The position numbers and the translations under genes are program-made. The notes under the pieces were generated by a model. It worked only from the letters and a program-made list of their open reading frames with translations. It did not search any database and was not told where the DNA came from. Source: Treponema sp. (GTDB lineage Bacteria; Spirochaetota; Spirochaetia; Treponematales; Breznakiellaceae). From it: 29,330 nucleotides of DNA. The stretch is taken from positions 1 through 29,330 of the forward strand of contig JAISYA010000047.1 in the NCBI GenBank assembly GCA_031270205.1, written 5' to 3'. Position 1 is the first letter of the stretch; each line of letters opens with the position of its first letter. Positions 16,485 to 23,590 of this stretch are shown piece after piece.

Positions 16485-16682
16485 CTTCACTCTGCTTTGT
16501 TCATTGCTCACTCTGCTTTGCTCATTGTTCGCTCTGCTTTGCTCATTGCTCACTCTGCTTTGCTCATTGCTCACTCTGCTTTGCTCATTGCTCACTCTGC
16601 TTTGCTCATTGCTCACTACTCTTTGTTCATTGCTCACTGCTCTTTGCTCATTGCTCCCTGCTCTTTGTTCATTGTTCACCCT
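16485..16682. repeat. Second tandem array of 21-bp units, 8 full copies plus partial ends
   Basis: Full units run from 16501 to 16668 with consensus TCATTGCTCACTCTGCTTTG plus C or T; truncated copies sit at both ends. The first five are nearly identical, and the last three drift toward ACTACTCTT, GCTCTT and CCTGCTCTT. It shares the 21-bp period, but not the sequence, of the array 18 bp upstream. Confidence 0.95.
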
Positions 16683-16790
16683 GCCGGCAGGTAAATTCTT
16701 TATGTCAAAATTTTCCCCGTTTTCCCCCACAAGCGCCGCGTCATTCCCCATAAAATCGCTATTTTCCCCTTCTTTATCAAAACTTTACGC

Positions 16791-16819
16791 TTTGCGATCA
16801 AAGGGTTTTATAGTATATT
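16791..16819 (+). promoter_or_regulatory. Candidate xylF promoter
   Basis: TATATT (16814-16819) is a good -10 box, preceded at 17 bp by TTTGCG (16791-16796), a weak -35 box as expected for an activated promoter. The start codon follows 31 bp after the -10 box, with CTGGAGGAA as a strong ribosome site. Activation by the YesN-type regulator is inferred. Confidence 0.45.
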
Positions 16820-16850
16820 AAAGTAAACTCATATTCCTGGAGGAATTATT

Positions 16851-18020
16851 ATGAAGAAATTGTTAGTGGTTCTCCTGGCGCTATTCGCGGTTGGCTCCCT
16901 GGTGTTTGTCAGCTGCAAGAAGAAAGAGAGCGCTGCTGCCGCTGCCAGTGGCAGCGCCCCGGCTGCGGGTGAACAGACCCTTATCGGGCTTGCCATGCCC
17001 GAAACTACCGTTCTGCGCTGGGTAAAAGACGGCGCAAGCCTTAAAGCCGAAGCGGAAAAACGCGGCTATCTTGCGGAAGTCCAGTTCGGCAACGGCGACC
17101 AGACCCTGCAAAACCAGCAGATCGGCAACCTGTTAACCCAGGGCGCAAAGCTCCTGGTTGTCGGCCAGTTGAATGACGGCGTCGCTTCGGCAGTAGCCGA
17201 CGCCGCCCGCGACAAAGTTGCGGTAATCGCCTACGACCGGATCATCCAGAATTCCGCCGATTACGATTATTACCTTACCTTTAACAACTTTAAGGTCGGC
17301 CAACTGCAGGGCCAGGGCCTGGAAGCGGGCCTGGACCTTAAAGCCGCCACCGCCGCAAGCCCCAAGTACATCACCCTTTTTGCCGGTTCCCCCACTGACG
17401 GCAACGCTTTCTTCTTTTATGACGGCGCGATGAGCATTCTTAATCCCTACATAAAGAGCGGCGTCCTCAAGGTGGTAGGCCCCTATCCTGAGACTTCCAA
17501 GGACACTGCCAACTTCCAGCGTATCGCCACCGAAGGCTGGCTGCCCAACATCGCCAAGACCCGCATGGAGAACCTGCTCTCCGGCGACGCCCGCGGCGTA
17601 ACCCTTGACGCGGTCCTCGCGCCGAACGACACCCTTGCGCGGGCGATTCTCGAAGCGTGCGTCGCGGACGCCAAGTACGTCAACAAGCTGCCGGTAGTTT
17701 CCGGCCAGGACGCGGAAGCCGCCTCTCTTGCCTTGATCAAGAACGGCCAGCAGTACATGACGGTGTTTAAGGACACCGCCAAACTCGCGGAAGCGGCCAT
17801 TATTCTTGCGGACCAGATTCTCAAGGGCGTGGCGAATCCCACTGTCCCCGGCGCGGTTCTTGCGTCCAGCATCGGCCTTGAGGCAATCGGCGACACGGGC
17901 AAAAAAATCGTAAAAGCCTATCTGCTTGATCCGGTCAATATTACCCAGGCCAACTGGAAAGACCCGATTACCGCGGGCTTTATTACTCCCGAAGAAGTCG
18001 CGGCCAACGGCCTGCAATGA
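16851..18020 (+). CDS. xylF: D-xylose ABC transporter substrate-binding lipoprotein
   Basis: This 389-residue lipoprotein binds D-xylose and hands it to XylGH. The signal peptide ends in a lipobox (VFVSC, Cys22), followed by a Lys/Ser/Ala-rich linker to about residue 45. The fold shows XylF contact motifs: GLAMPETTVLRWVKDG, VAVIAYDRII, LTFNNFKVGQ, LAPNDTLARAI, VVSGQDAEAAS and QYMTVFKDT. A TGGAGGAA site lies before the ATG. It is the first gene of the xylFGH set and is followed by a strong terminator hairpin before xylG, which should make it the most abundant product. ChvE-like binding of other aldoses is possible. Confidence 0.93.
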   Translation: MKKLLVVLLALFAVGSLVFVSCKKKESAAAAASGSAPAAGEQTLIGLAMPETTVLRWVKDGASLKAEAEKRGYLAEVQFGNGDQTLQNQQIGNLLTQGAKLLVVGQLNDGVASAVADAARDKVAVIAYDRIIQNSADYDYYLTFNNFKVGQLQGQGLEAGLDLKAATAASPKYITLFAGSPTDGNAFFFYDGAMSILNPYIKSGVLKVVGPYPETSKDTANFQRIATEGWLPNIAKTRMENLLSGDARGVTLDAVLAPNDTLARAILEACVADAKYVNKLPVVSGQDAEAASLALIKNGQQYMTVFKDTAKLAEAAIILADQILKGVANPTVPGAVLASSIGLEAIGDTGKKIVKAYLLDPVNITQANWKDPITAGFITPEEVAANGLQ

Positions 18021-18052
18021 GCCTTTCCTGGCGCGATTTTAGTTAAGCGGAT

Positions 18053-18115
18053 CAGGGCCGGATATAATGAAGATTTACCGCGCGTTAACCTTCATGTCCG
18101 GCCCTGTATTTTTTT
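18053..18115 (+). terminator. Terminator/attenuator between xylF and xylG
   Basis: CAGGGCCGGA (18053-18062) pairs perfectly with TCCGGCCCTG (18097-18106). Inside, ATGAAG pairs with CTTCAT, and the stem is followed by TATTTTTTT. This is a classic factor-independent terminator. As xylG and xylH follow on the same strand, it probably lets only some transcripts through, or xylGH uses its own promoter. Confidence 0.88.
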
Positions 18116-18119
18116 ATGC

Positions 18120-18148
18120 TTACTTGATGTTTTGAATTGTGGTATACT
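18120..18148 (+). promoter_or_regulatory. Candidate promoter for xylGH
   Basis: An extended -10 box, TGGTATACT, ends at 18148, with a weak TTACTT (18120-18125) 17 bp before TATACT. It lies directly after the terminator and 34 bp before the xylG start, so it could supply a basal level of ATPase and permease. Confidence 0.45.
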
Positions 18149-18182
18149 GGTTTTTTACGTTATAGAAGGATGGGGAAGCGCC

Positions 18183-19709
18183 ATGGATGAGTATATTTTG
18201 CGGGTTACCGAGTTGACCAAGGAATTCCCCGGCGTCAAGGCTTTGGACCGGGTGAATTTCAGGGTAAAAAAGGGCGAGATACATTCCCTGTGCGGGGAAA
18301 ACGGCGCGGGAAAGTCGACCCTTATGAGCGTTATCAGCGGGGTGTACCCGAAAGGCACGTATCAGGGGAGTGTTTTCTACAAGGGTCATGAGACCAATTA
18401 CCACAGTGTGAAGGATAGCGAAAAAGAAGGGCTGGCGATCATTCATCAGGAACTTGCGCTCAGCCCCTATTTGTCAATTTATGAAAACATTTTCCTGGGA
18501 CACATGAACACCCGCATGGGCGTTATTAACTGGGATTATTACATAAAGGAATCGCAGAAGTACCTGGACAGGGTGGGGCTGAAAGAAAGCCCCTACACGA
18601 CCGTTAGCAAGCTGGGTGTCGGGAAACAGCAGCTGGTGGAGATCGCCCGCGCCCTTTCCAAAGAGGTCGACTTGCTTATTCTTGATGAGCCGACTTCTTC
18701 GTTAAACGACGAGGAAAGCGATCATTTGCTGGAACTTATCCGCGAGTTCAAACGGCAGGGCATTACCGCCATTATGATCTCCCATAAACTGAACGAAGTG
18801 CTTAAAGTCGCCGACAGCGTTACGGTATTCAGGGACGGCAAGACTATCTCGTCCTACAACATAAAAGAAGACAACGTAACCGAAGCGGTTATCATAAAAG
18901 ACATGGTAGGCCGCGACCTTACCCACCGTTTTCCGAAAAGGAAGTCGTCTCCCGGCGAGACGGTGATGGAAGTAAGGAACTGGTCGGTGTATCATCCCGA
19001 TTATCACAGCATGAAAGTGGTCGATAACGCCTCGTTCTTTTTGCGGAAAGGGGAAATACTCGCCTTCTGCGGCCCGATGGGCGCGGGCCGCACCGAATTA
19101 ATGATGAGTATCTACGGCAAATCCTACGGCTCCCGCAGCGAGGGGGAGTTGGTTCTGCACGGAAAGAAAATCGCCCCCCGCTCGGCGGAGGCGGCCCTTG
19201 ACGCGGGTATCGGTTATGTCTCTGAGGACCGGAAAAGCCTGGGGCTGATCCTGATTCAAACCATAAAAAACAACATTTCCGCTTCGTCCCTGAAGAAAAA
19301 GTTTTCCCGTTTCGGCCTGGTATTGTCCGCGAAAGAAGTTACCGAGGTTGAAAGATACCGTGAGGAGCTGCGGATTAAAACCCCTTCCATTAACCAGCTT
19401 GCGCGCAACCTTTCAGGCGGGAACCAGCAAAAGGTAGTCGTAAGCCGCATACTGCTTGCCGACCCTGATATTTTTATTGTTGACGAGCCGACGCGGGGTA
19501 TTGACGTGGGCGCAAAGACTGAAATCTACGAGATACTCAACGATCTGGCGGCGCGGGGAAAAAGCGTGATCATGATCAGTTCCGAACTGCCCGAAGCGCT
19601 TGGTATGGCGGACCGCATTTATGTTATGAACGAGGGAAAAATCAAGGGCGTGCTTGACCACGACCAGGCAACGCAGGAAAAAATTATGCACATGGCTTTG
19701 GTAGGCTAG
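18183..19709 (+). CDS. xylG: D-xylose ABC transporter ATP-binding protein
   Basis: This 508-residue protein has two fused ABC ATPase domains and powers xylose import. The first domain has Walker A GENGAGKST, the XylG-like stretch YPKGTYQGSVFYKGHE, signature LGVGKQQLVEIARAL and Walker B LILDEPTSSL. The second has LSGGNQQKVVVSRILL and VDEPTRGIDVGAK, with the usual degenerate Walker A (PMGAGRTE). The ATG at 18183 is chosen because GGGGAAG lies 6 bp before it; the longer open frame from 18132 overlaps the putative promoter. xylH follows 24 bp after the stop. The stretch after Walker A is longer than in RbsA and favours XylG over other sugars. Confidence 0.93.
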   Translation: MDEYILRVTELTKEFPGVKALDRVNFRVKKGEIHSLCGENGAGKSTLMSVISGVYPKGTYQGSVFYKGHETNYHSVKDSEKEGLAIIHQELALSPYLSIYENIFLGHMNTRMGVINWDYYIKESQKYLDRVGLKESPYTTVSKLGVGKQQLVEIARALSKEVDLLILDEPTSSLNDEESDHLLELIREFKRQGITAIMISHKLNEVLKVADSVTVFRDGKTISSYNIKEDNVTEAVIIKDMVGRDLTHRFPKRKSSPGETVMEVRNWSVYHPDYHSMKVVDNASFFLRKGEILAFCGPMGAGRTELMMSIYGKSYGSRSEGELVLHGKKIAPRSAEAALDAGIGYVSEDRKSLGLILIQTIKNNISASSLKKKFSRFGLVLSAKEVTEVERYREELRIKTPSINQLARNLSGGNQQKVVVSRILLADPDIFIVDEPTRGIDVGAKTEIYEILNDLAARGKSVIMISSELPEALGMADRIYVMNEGKIKGVLDHDQATQEKIMHMALVG

Positions 19710-19733
19710 CCAGAGCCGGAGGGAGATAATTAC

Positions 19734-20927
19734 ATGAGTGACACGGCTGTAAAAAAAAGCGGTTTCGGCAGCTTGCTTATGAGCAATTTAAGGGGCTATT
19801 CTATGTTCCTTATACTCGCGCTGATTATGATCGTTTTTTCTTTTCTTACCAACGGGAACAATTTTTCCTCCCGTAACTTTACCAACATTCTTATTCAGTA
19901 CAGTTATGTGCTTATTCTTGCGACGGGAATGGTAATGGTAATTATTGTACTGGGTATAGACCTTTCGGTTGGTTCGGTCTGCGCCTTTATCGGGGCCATA
20001 AGCGCGCTGGTGTACAACACGGGAATAGGGATGCTGCCGACGCTGATCATCGCCCTTGGCATCGGCCTTTTGGTCGGCGCTTTTTACGGTTTCTGGATAG
20101 CCTACATGAACATCCCCGCGTTTATCGCTACCCTTGCGGGAATGCTTCTTTTCCGGGGCCTGAGCTACATTGTTACCAACCTCAACCCCATCGCCCTTAA
20201 AGACAACGGCTACAAGCAAATGGCATCGGGGTATTTTCCCAACCTGTGGCTTGACGAGAGCCAAAGTTTCGATCTGCTTCCCCTGATTGTCGGGGCGGCG
20301 GTGGTTGTGCTGTTTGTCGTGTTCGAGTTTATCTCCCGGCAAAATAAAATTAAAAACAATTTTGAAGTAAGCCCGACAGGGGCGGTAATCGCAAAAGTAG
20401 TGATCATAAGCGCTTTGCTGCTGGCGCTGTGCCAGCGTTTTGCCACTTACCGCGGCCTGCCGATAATCGTGGCCGTTCTTGCCGTAACCATCTTCATCTT
20501 TCATTTTATGATGAACAATACCATTCTGGGACGCTACATCTACGCGGTCGGCGGCAACGCCCGCTCCGCTAAACTTTCCGGTATCAACTCGGAGCTGGTG
20601 GTTTTTATTGTGTTTACCCTTATGGGATTGCTGTCGGGCCTTGCCGCGGTGGTCTCCACGGGGTATATGAACTCCGCCCTGCCCCAGTCGGGCCAGGGCT
20701 ATGAGATGGACGCCATCGCGGCCTGTTACATCGGCGGCGTTTCCGCGTCGGGCGGCATCGGGACCGTGCTGGGGGTGGTTATCGGCGGCCTTATCATGTG
20801 CGCCATCAACAACGGCATGTCCCTTATGAACCTCGGCGCCGCGTGGCAGCAAGTGGTAAGGGCCGTCATCCTGCTCCTTGCGGTCTTCTATGATGTGTAT
20901 ACGCGCCGCAAGGCGGGCCTGGGCTGA
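19734..20927 (+). CDS. xylH: D-xylose ABC transporter permease
   Basis: This 397-residue integral membrane protein forms the xylose channel with XylG. It is longer than RbsC-type permeases (about 320-330), as XylH usually is. It carries ATGMVMVIIVLGIDLSVGSV, the long central segment with NLWLDESQSFDLLPLIVGA, the cytoplasmic coupling loop AVGGNARSAKLSGIN, and AACYIGGVSASGGIGTVLG near the end. GGAGGGAG lies 9 bp before the ATG. Its stop codon lies inside the first copy of a direct-repeat element that continues downstream, so the gene's last codons share sequence with an intergenic repeat. Confidence 0.94.
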   Translation: MSDTAVKKSGFGSLLMSNLRGYSMFLILALIMIVFSFLTNGNNFSSRNFTNILIQYSYVLILATGMVMVIIVLGIDLSVGSVCAFIGAISALVYNTGIGMLPTLIIALGIGLLVGAFYGFWIAYMNIPAFIATLAGMLLFRGLSYIVTNLNPIALKDNGYKQMASGYFPNLWLDESQSFDLLPLIVGAAVVVLFVVFEFISRQNKIKNNFEVSPTGAVIAKVVIISALLLALCQRFATYRGLPIIVAVLAVTIFIFHFMMNNTILGRYIYAVGGNARSAKLSGINSELVVFIVFTLMGLLSGLAAVVSTGYMNSALPQSGQGYEMDAIAACYIGGVSASGGIGTVLGVVIGGLIMCAINNGMSLMNLGAAWQQVVRAVILLLAVFYDVYTRRKAGLG

Positions 20928-21275
20928 TCCTCGCAGGGCGGGGAATTTACTGGCCCTACGCCGTGCCGCATTTTCGGATGAACACGCATTCGCGTGCGGC
21001 TATTGGGCGGGGCTTGGGCTGATCCTTGCAGGGCCGGGCTGAGGCTGATCCTCGCAGAGCGGGGAATTTGCTGGCCCTACGCCGTGCCGCATTGACGGAA
21101 GGACACGCTCACCGGTTCGCGTGCGGCTATTGGGCCGGGCCGAAGCTGATCCTCGCAGAGCGGGGAATTACTGGCCCTACGCCGTGCCGCATTTGCGAAA
21201 AGACACGCTCACCGGTTCGCGTGCGGTTGTTGGGCGAGGCCTGGGCTGATCCTCGCAGGGCGGGGGCTTGTCGAA
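20924..21275. repeat. Direct repeats of about 100 bp, three copies plus short copies
   Basis: Each copy starts with CTGATCCTCGCAG and continues through GGCCCTACGCCGTGCCGCAT to a TTCGCGTGCGGCTATTGGGC-like end. Full copies are at 20924-21018, 21045-21145 and 21146-21245; a 26-bp stub is at 21019-21044 and a partial copy at 21246-21275. Inside each full copy GCCGCA can pair with TGCGGC, and CACGC with GCGTG, around loops of different length. The repeats fill the whole gap between xylH and the next gene. No coding sequence is supported here. Confidence 0.92.
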
Positions 21276-21295
21276 GGGCCGACAGGAGGAAAGTA

Positions 21296-22321
21296 ATGAC
21301 TTCAAAAGAACGGCTCTATGCCCGGCTGGCCGGAAAGCCGGTGGATAAAATTCCCAATATGAATATATTTATGTTCATAGTTGCCAGGGAAGCCGGTGTG
21401 TCCTACAGTGAATATGTGCAGAATTACCGTAAGCTGGTGGAAGGGAACCTGATCTGCGCTGAAAAATACGGCGTGGACAGCGTGAGCGCCATTTCCGATC
21501 CGGTACGCGAAACCGCGGCCTTTGGAGCGCGGGTGGTTTTCCCCGAAAACGCCTGCCCCTACTCCGAAGTTCCCCTGATCACCGACGATTTTGACCTTTC
21601 GGTACTGAACCGCTTTGATCCGCTCGACAGCCCCCGCACCCTGGACCGCGTCCGGGCCTGCGAGTTGCTGCGGCAGAAAGCGGGCAGCGATTATCCGGTT
21701 ATCGGCTGGATAGAAGGCTGCCTTGCCGAGGCCGCGGATCTGCGGGGCATCAATGAACTGCTGGTTGACCTTGCCGAAGAAGAGGAATATCTTGCGGAGC
21801 TTTTTGAAATTATCTTTGCCCAGCAAAAGCGTTTTGCCAAGGCGCAAATTGACGCGGGCGCCGATTTTATCGGGGTGGGCAACGCGGTAGCTTCTTTGGT
21901 CGGTCCCGCGCTGTACGAAAAATACGCCTTTGCCCGGGACAGGGCCATTGTCGATTACATCCACGAACAGGGCGCGGGGGTAAAACTCCACATTTGCGGC
22001 AATATTACCAGGCTGCTGGACCTGCTGCTGCAGGTCGGGCCGGACATTCTTGACATCGACTGGATGGTGGATTTCGGACAGGCCGCACAGGTGTTTAAGG
22101 GCAGCCGGACCGCGGTATCGGGTAATTTCAACCCCGCCGGGGCGATACTGCTGGGCAGCGTGGAGCAGGCGGAGGCCGAAGTAAAACGCTGCATCAGCGC
22201 GGGAACGGAAACAACACTTATCGCCGGCGGATGCGAAATTCCCGCCGCCGCGCCGGATGAAAATCTTTTGGCAATGGATAGGCTTCTGTATATCGAAAAT
22301 CAAGGTATTGGTAAATCCTGA
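21296..22321 (+). CDS. URO-D/MtaA-like methyltransferase family protein
   Basis: This 341-residue protein belongs to the uroporphyrinogen decarboxylase superfamily, in the branch of corrinoid:coenzyme-type methyltransferases (MtaA, MtbA, CmuA) rather than haem synthesis. It opens with MTSKERLYARLAGKPVDKIPN, typical of that branch. It has the zinc-binding pattern: His and Cys in KLHICGNIT and a second Cys in AGGCEIP near the C-terminus. The ATG at 21296 follows AGGAGG at 6 bp. A longer open frame upstream to 21026 is only read-through of the repeat DNA and is rejected. No corrinoid protein or partner methyltransferase lies next to it, so its methyl donor and acceptor are unknown. Confidence 0.82.
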   Translation: MTSKERLYARLAGKPVDKIPNMNIFMFIVAREAGVSYSEYVQNYRKLVEGNLICAEKYGVDSVSAISDPVRETAAFGARVVFPENACPYSEVPLITDDFDLSVLNRFDPLDSPRTLDRVRACELLRQKAGSDYPVIGWIEGCLAEAADLRGINELLVDLAEEEEYLAELFEIIFAQQKRFAKAQIDAGADFIGVGNAVASLVGPALYEKYAFARDRAIVDYIHEQGAGVKLHICGNITRLLDLLLQVGPDILDIDWMVDFGQAAQVFKGSRTAVSGNFNPAGAILLGSVEQAEAEVKRCISAGTETTLIAGGCEIPAAAPDENLLAMDRLLYIENQGIGKS

Positions 22322-22372
22322 AAAACGCGAAGTACTTTTGAAAGTTGATTTAATACCCTGAAGGAGCAAATT

Positions 22373-22810
22373 CTGGACATTGCCGTTACTCCGCTATTGA
22401 TCGCCGTTCCGGTTTTATTCGCCGTTTTTTGCCTGATTTTTCTCCTGGTGGGCAGACGCATCGGGCTGAGTCAGGGGCGCAGGCAGGAACGGCTTGAATG
22501 GGAAGGGGGCCGCCTTGAGGGAATCGTAAAGGCCAGGCTCAGGCAGTCACGGGCGGTTCTGGGAGGGCTGGTCTCGGAACAGATGGCGCCCCTGCTGCCG
22601 GGCTTTCCCTTTGATCCGGGCGATTGCCGCTTTATGGGAAAGCCCGTGGATTTCATCGTTTTTAGGGGCATGAACGAAAAAAACATCAGCGAAGTGGTTT
22701 TTCTTGAGGTCAAAAGCGGCGCTGCGCGGTCCCTGAACGAGCAGGAAAAGAAACTGCGGGATGTCGTGCGCTCCGGCAGGGTAAGCTGGGCGGAATTCGA
22801 CCTGGATTAA
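22373..22810 (+). CDS. Holliday junction resolvase-related membrane-anchored endonuclease-like protein
   Basis: This is a short protein of about 145 residues with one N-terminal membrane segment (about LLIAVPVLFAVFCLIFLLVG), a basic stretch, then a compact nuclease-like domain: PVDFIVFRGMNE, EVVFLEVKSGAARSLNEQEKK and VRSGRVSWAEF. The D-x(n)-E-x-K arrangement matches the family described as related to archaeal Holliday junction resolvases. No ATG fits. AAGGAG at 22361-22366 is placed 6 bp before CTG (22373), making that the best start; TTG at 22397 has no ribosome site. Its cellular role is unknown. It overlaps neither neighbour and stands 51 bp after the methyltransferase gene. Confidence 0.75.
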   Translation: MDIAVTPLLIAVPVLFAVFCLIFLLVGRRIGLSQGRRQERLEWEGGRLEGIVKARLRQSRAVLGGLVSEQMAPLLPGFPFDPGDCRFMGKPVDFIVFRGMNEKNISEVVFLEVKSGAARSLNEQEKKLRDVVRSGRVSWAEFDLD

Positions 22811-22836
22811 AAAGCGCCGTCCGTGAATATCGTCTG

Positions 22837-22865
22837 TTGTTACAACGGGACAATTTGTTTATATT
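22837..22865 (+). promoter_or_regulatory. Promoter of the TPR gene, probably giving a leaderless mRNA
   Basis: TTGTTA (22837-22842) and TATATT (22860-22865) are separated by 17 bp. Only five bases (AAACC) lie between the -10 box and the ATG at 22871, and no Shine-Dalgarno is present, so the message would start at or next to the start codon. Confidence 0.6.
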
Positions 22866-22870
22866 AAACC

Positions 22871-23557
22871 ATGAACTTTGTAAAGACGCCTTTCCGGATC
22901 ATCGCGGTTTTTATCCTGCTCGGCTTTCCGCTTGCCGCCCAAACCCCCGGCGGGACCGCTGATCAGGGCGCAAGCGCTTTGCAAAATTACCGCACCGGCC
23001 GCGACCTGGAATCAAGAGACCGCATGACCGAAGCGGAAACCTATTACAACGAGGCCATTCGTATCTGCCAGGATGAAATTGCCCGTAACGCCGCCACCCG
23101 TGAAACCTACACGGTTATCACCTGGGCTTTGCGCCGCCAGAACAAATATGCTGATGTCATCATCTGGGGCGAGCGCGGCCTCAGGCTGTACCCGGACGAA
23201 TACCGCATTGTGGAAACAATGGGCGAGGCCTGTTTTTATCTGGGCGAGTACAATCGTTCTCTTGCGTTTATGCAACGCTACACCAACGCCGTACCCCAGG
23301 GCGAGCGCGCCCCGACGGCTTATTTTTTCATCGGCGAGATTTACCGCCTGAGCGGAAAGTACCGTCACGCGGATATCGCCTACACCACGGCGGTGCGTCT
23401 TGAGCCGGGCAGCGCCCTCTGGTGGTACCGCCTCGCCACGGTCCGCGAGTCCGTTGGTGACAGGGACGCCGCCATAGCCGCCTATCAGCGCGCGCTCGCA
23501 CTCAATCCCAATTACCGGGAAGCCGCTGAAGGGCTGGAGCGGATTCAGGCGCAGTGA
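22871..23557 (+). CDS. TPR-repeat protein with signal peptide
   Basis: This 228-residue protein has a signal peptide (hydrophobic residues about 9-22, cleavage near LAAQ-TP) and is otherwise built of helical tetratricopeptide-like repeats. Recognisable units are ALQNYRTGRDLESRDRMTEA, a stretch about DEYRIVETMGEACFYLGEY, and a canonical repeat at about ALWWYRLATVRESVGDRDAA followed by IAAYQRALALNPNYREAAEG. It is probably a periplasmic scaffold or adaptor for protein complexes. It has its own promoter and no visible operon partner; the next gene, ftsH, is convergent 33 bp away. Specific function unknown. Confidence 0.85.
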   Translation: MNFVKTPFRIIAVFILLGFPLAAQTPGGTADQGASALQNYRTGRDLESRDRMTEAETYYNEAIRICQDEIARNAATRETYTVITWALRRQNKYADVIIWGERGLRLYPDEYRIVETMGEACFYLGEYNRSLAFMQRYTNAVPQGERAPTAYFFIGEIYRLSGKYRHADIAYTTAVRLEPGSALWWYRLATVRESVGDRDAAIAAYQRALALNPNYREAAEGLERIQAQ

Positions 23558-23563
23558 GGAGAG

Positions 23564-23577
23564 GCGGCGGCCGCCGC
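23564..23577. other. GC palindrome between convergent TPR gene and ftsH
   Basis: GCGGCGGCCGCCGC is a perfect 14-bp palindrome within the 33-bp gap between the two stop codons. It could act as a weak bidirectional terminator stem, but no T tract follows on either strand. Confidence 0.35.
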
Positions 23578-23590
23578 GCGGTCCCCCTCA

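Larger units (their letters stand above)
16020..16850. other. 830-bp spacer between sensor and xylF, largely tandem repeats
   Basis: This gap carries two adjacent but unrelated 21-bp repeat arrays (listed separately), about 165 bp of GC-rich lead-in with no evident gene, and about 170 bp leading to xylF with its promoter. Because 21 is a multiple of three and the units lack stops, several frames stay open on both strands, including a 239-codon frame at 16751-16032 on the minus strand. None has a well-placed ribosome site, so no gene is called here. Confidence 0.75.

Noticed and set aside
16185..16682. Regular repeats resembling a CRISPR array
   Set aside because: The 21-bp units are contiguous tandem copies with no unique spacers, and no cas genes are present.
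19788..20852. A 354-codon open frame antisense to xylH
   Set aside because: The permease on the other strand is unmistakable; the antisense product is His/Lys/Asp-rich and unlike any protein family.
21026..21295. A 90-codon N-terminal extension of the URO-D-like protein
   Set aside because: It only reads through the direct repeats. The ATG at 21296 has a strong AGGAGG and begins exactly where family sequence begins.
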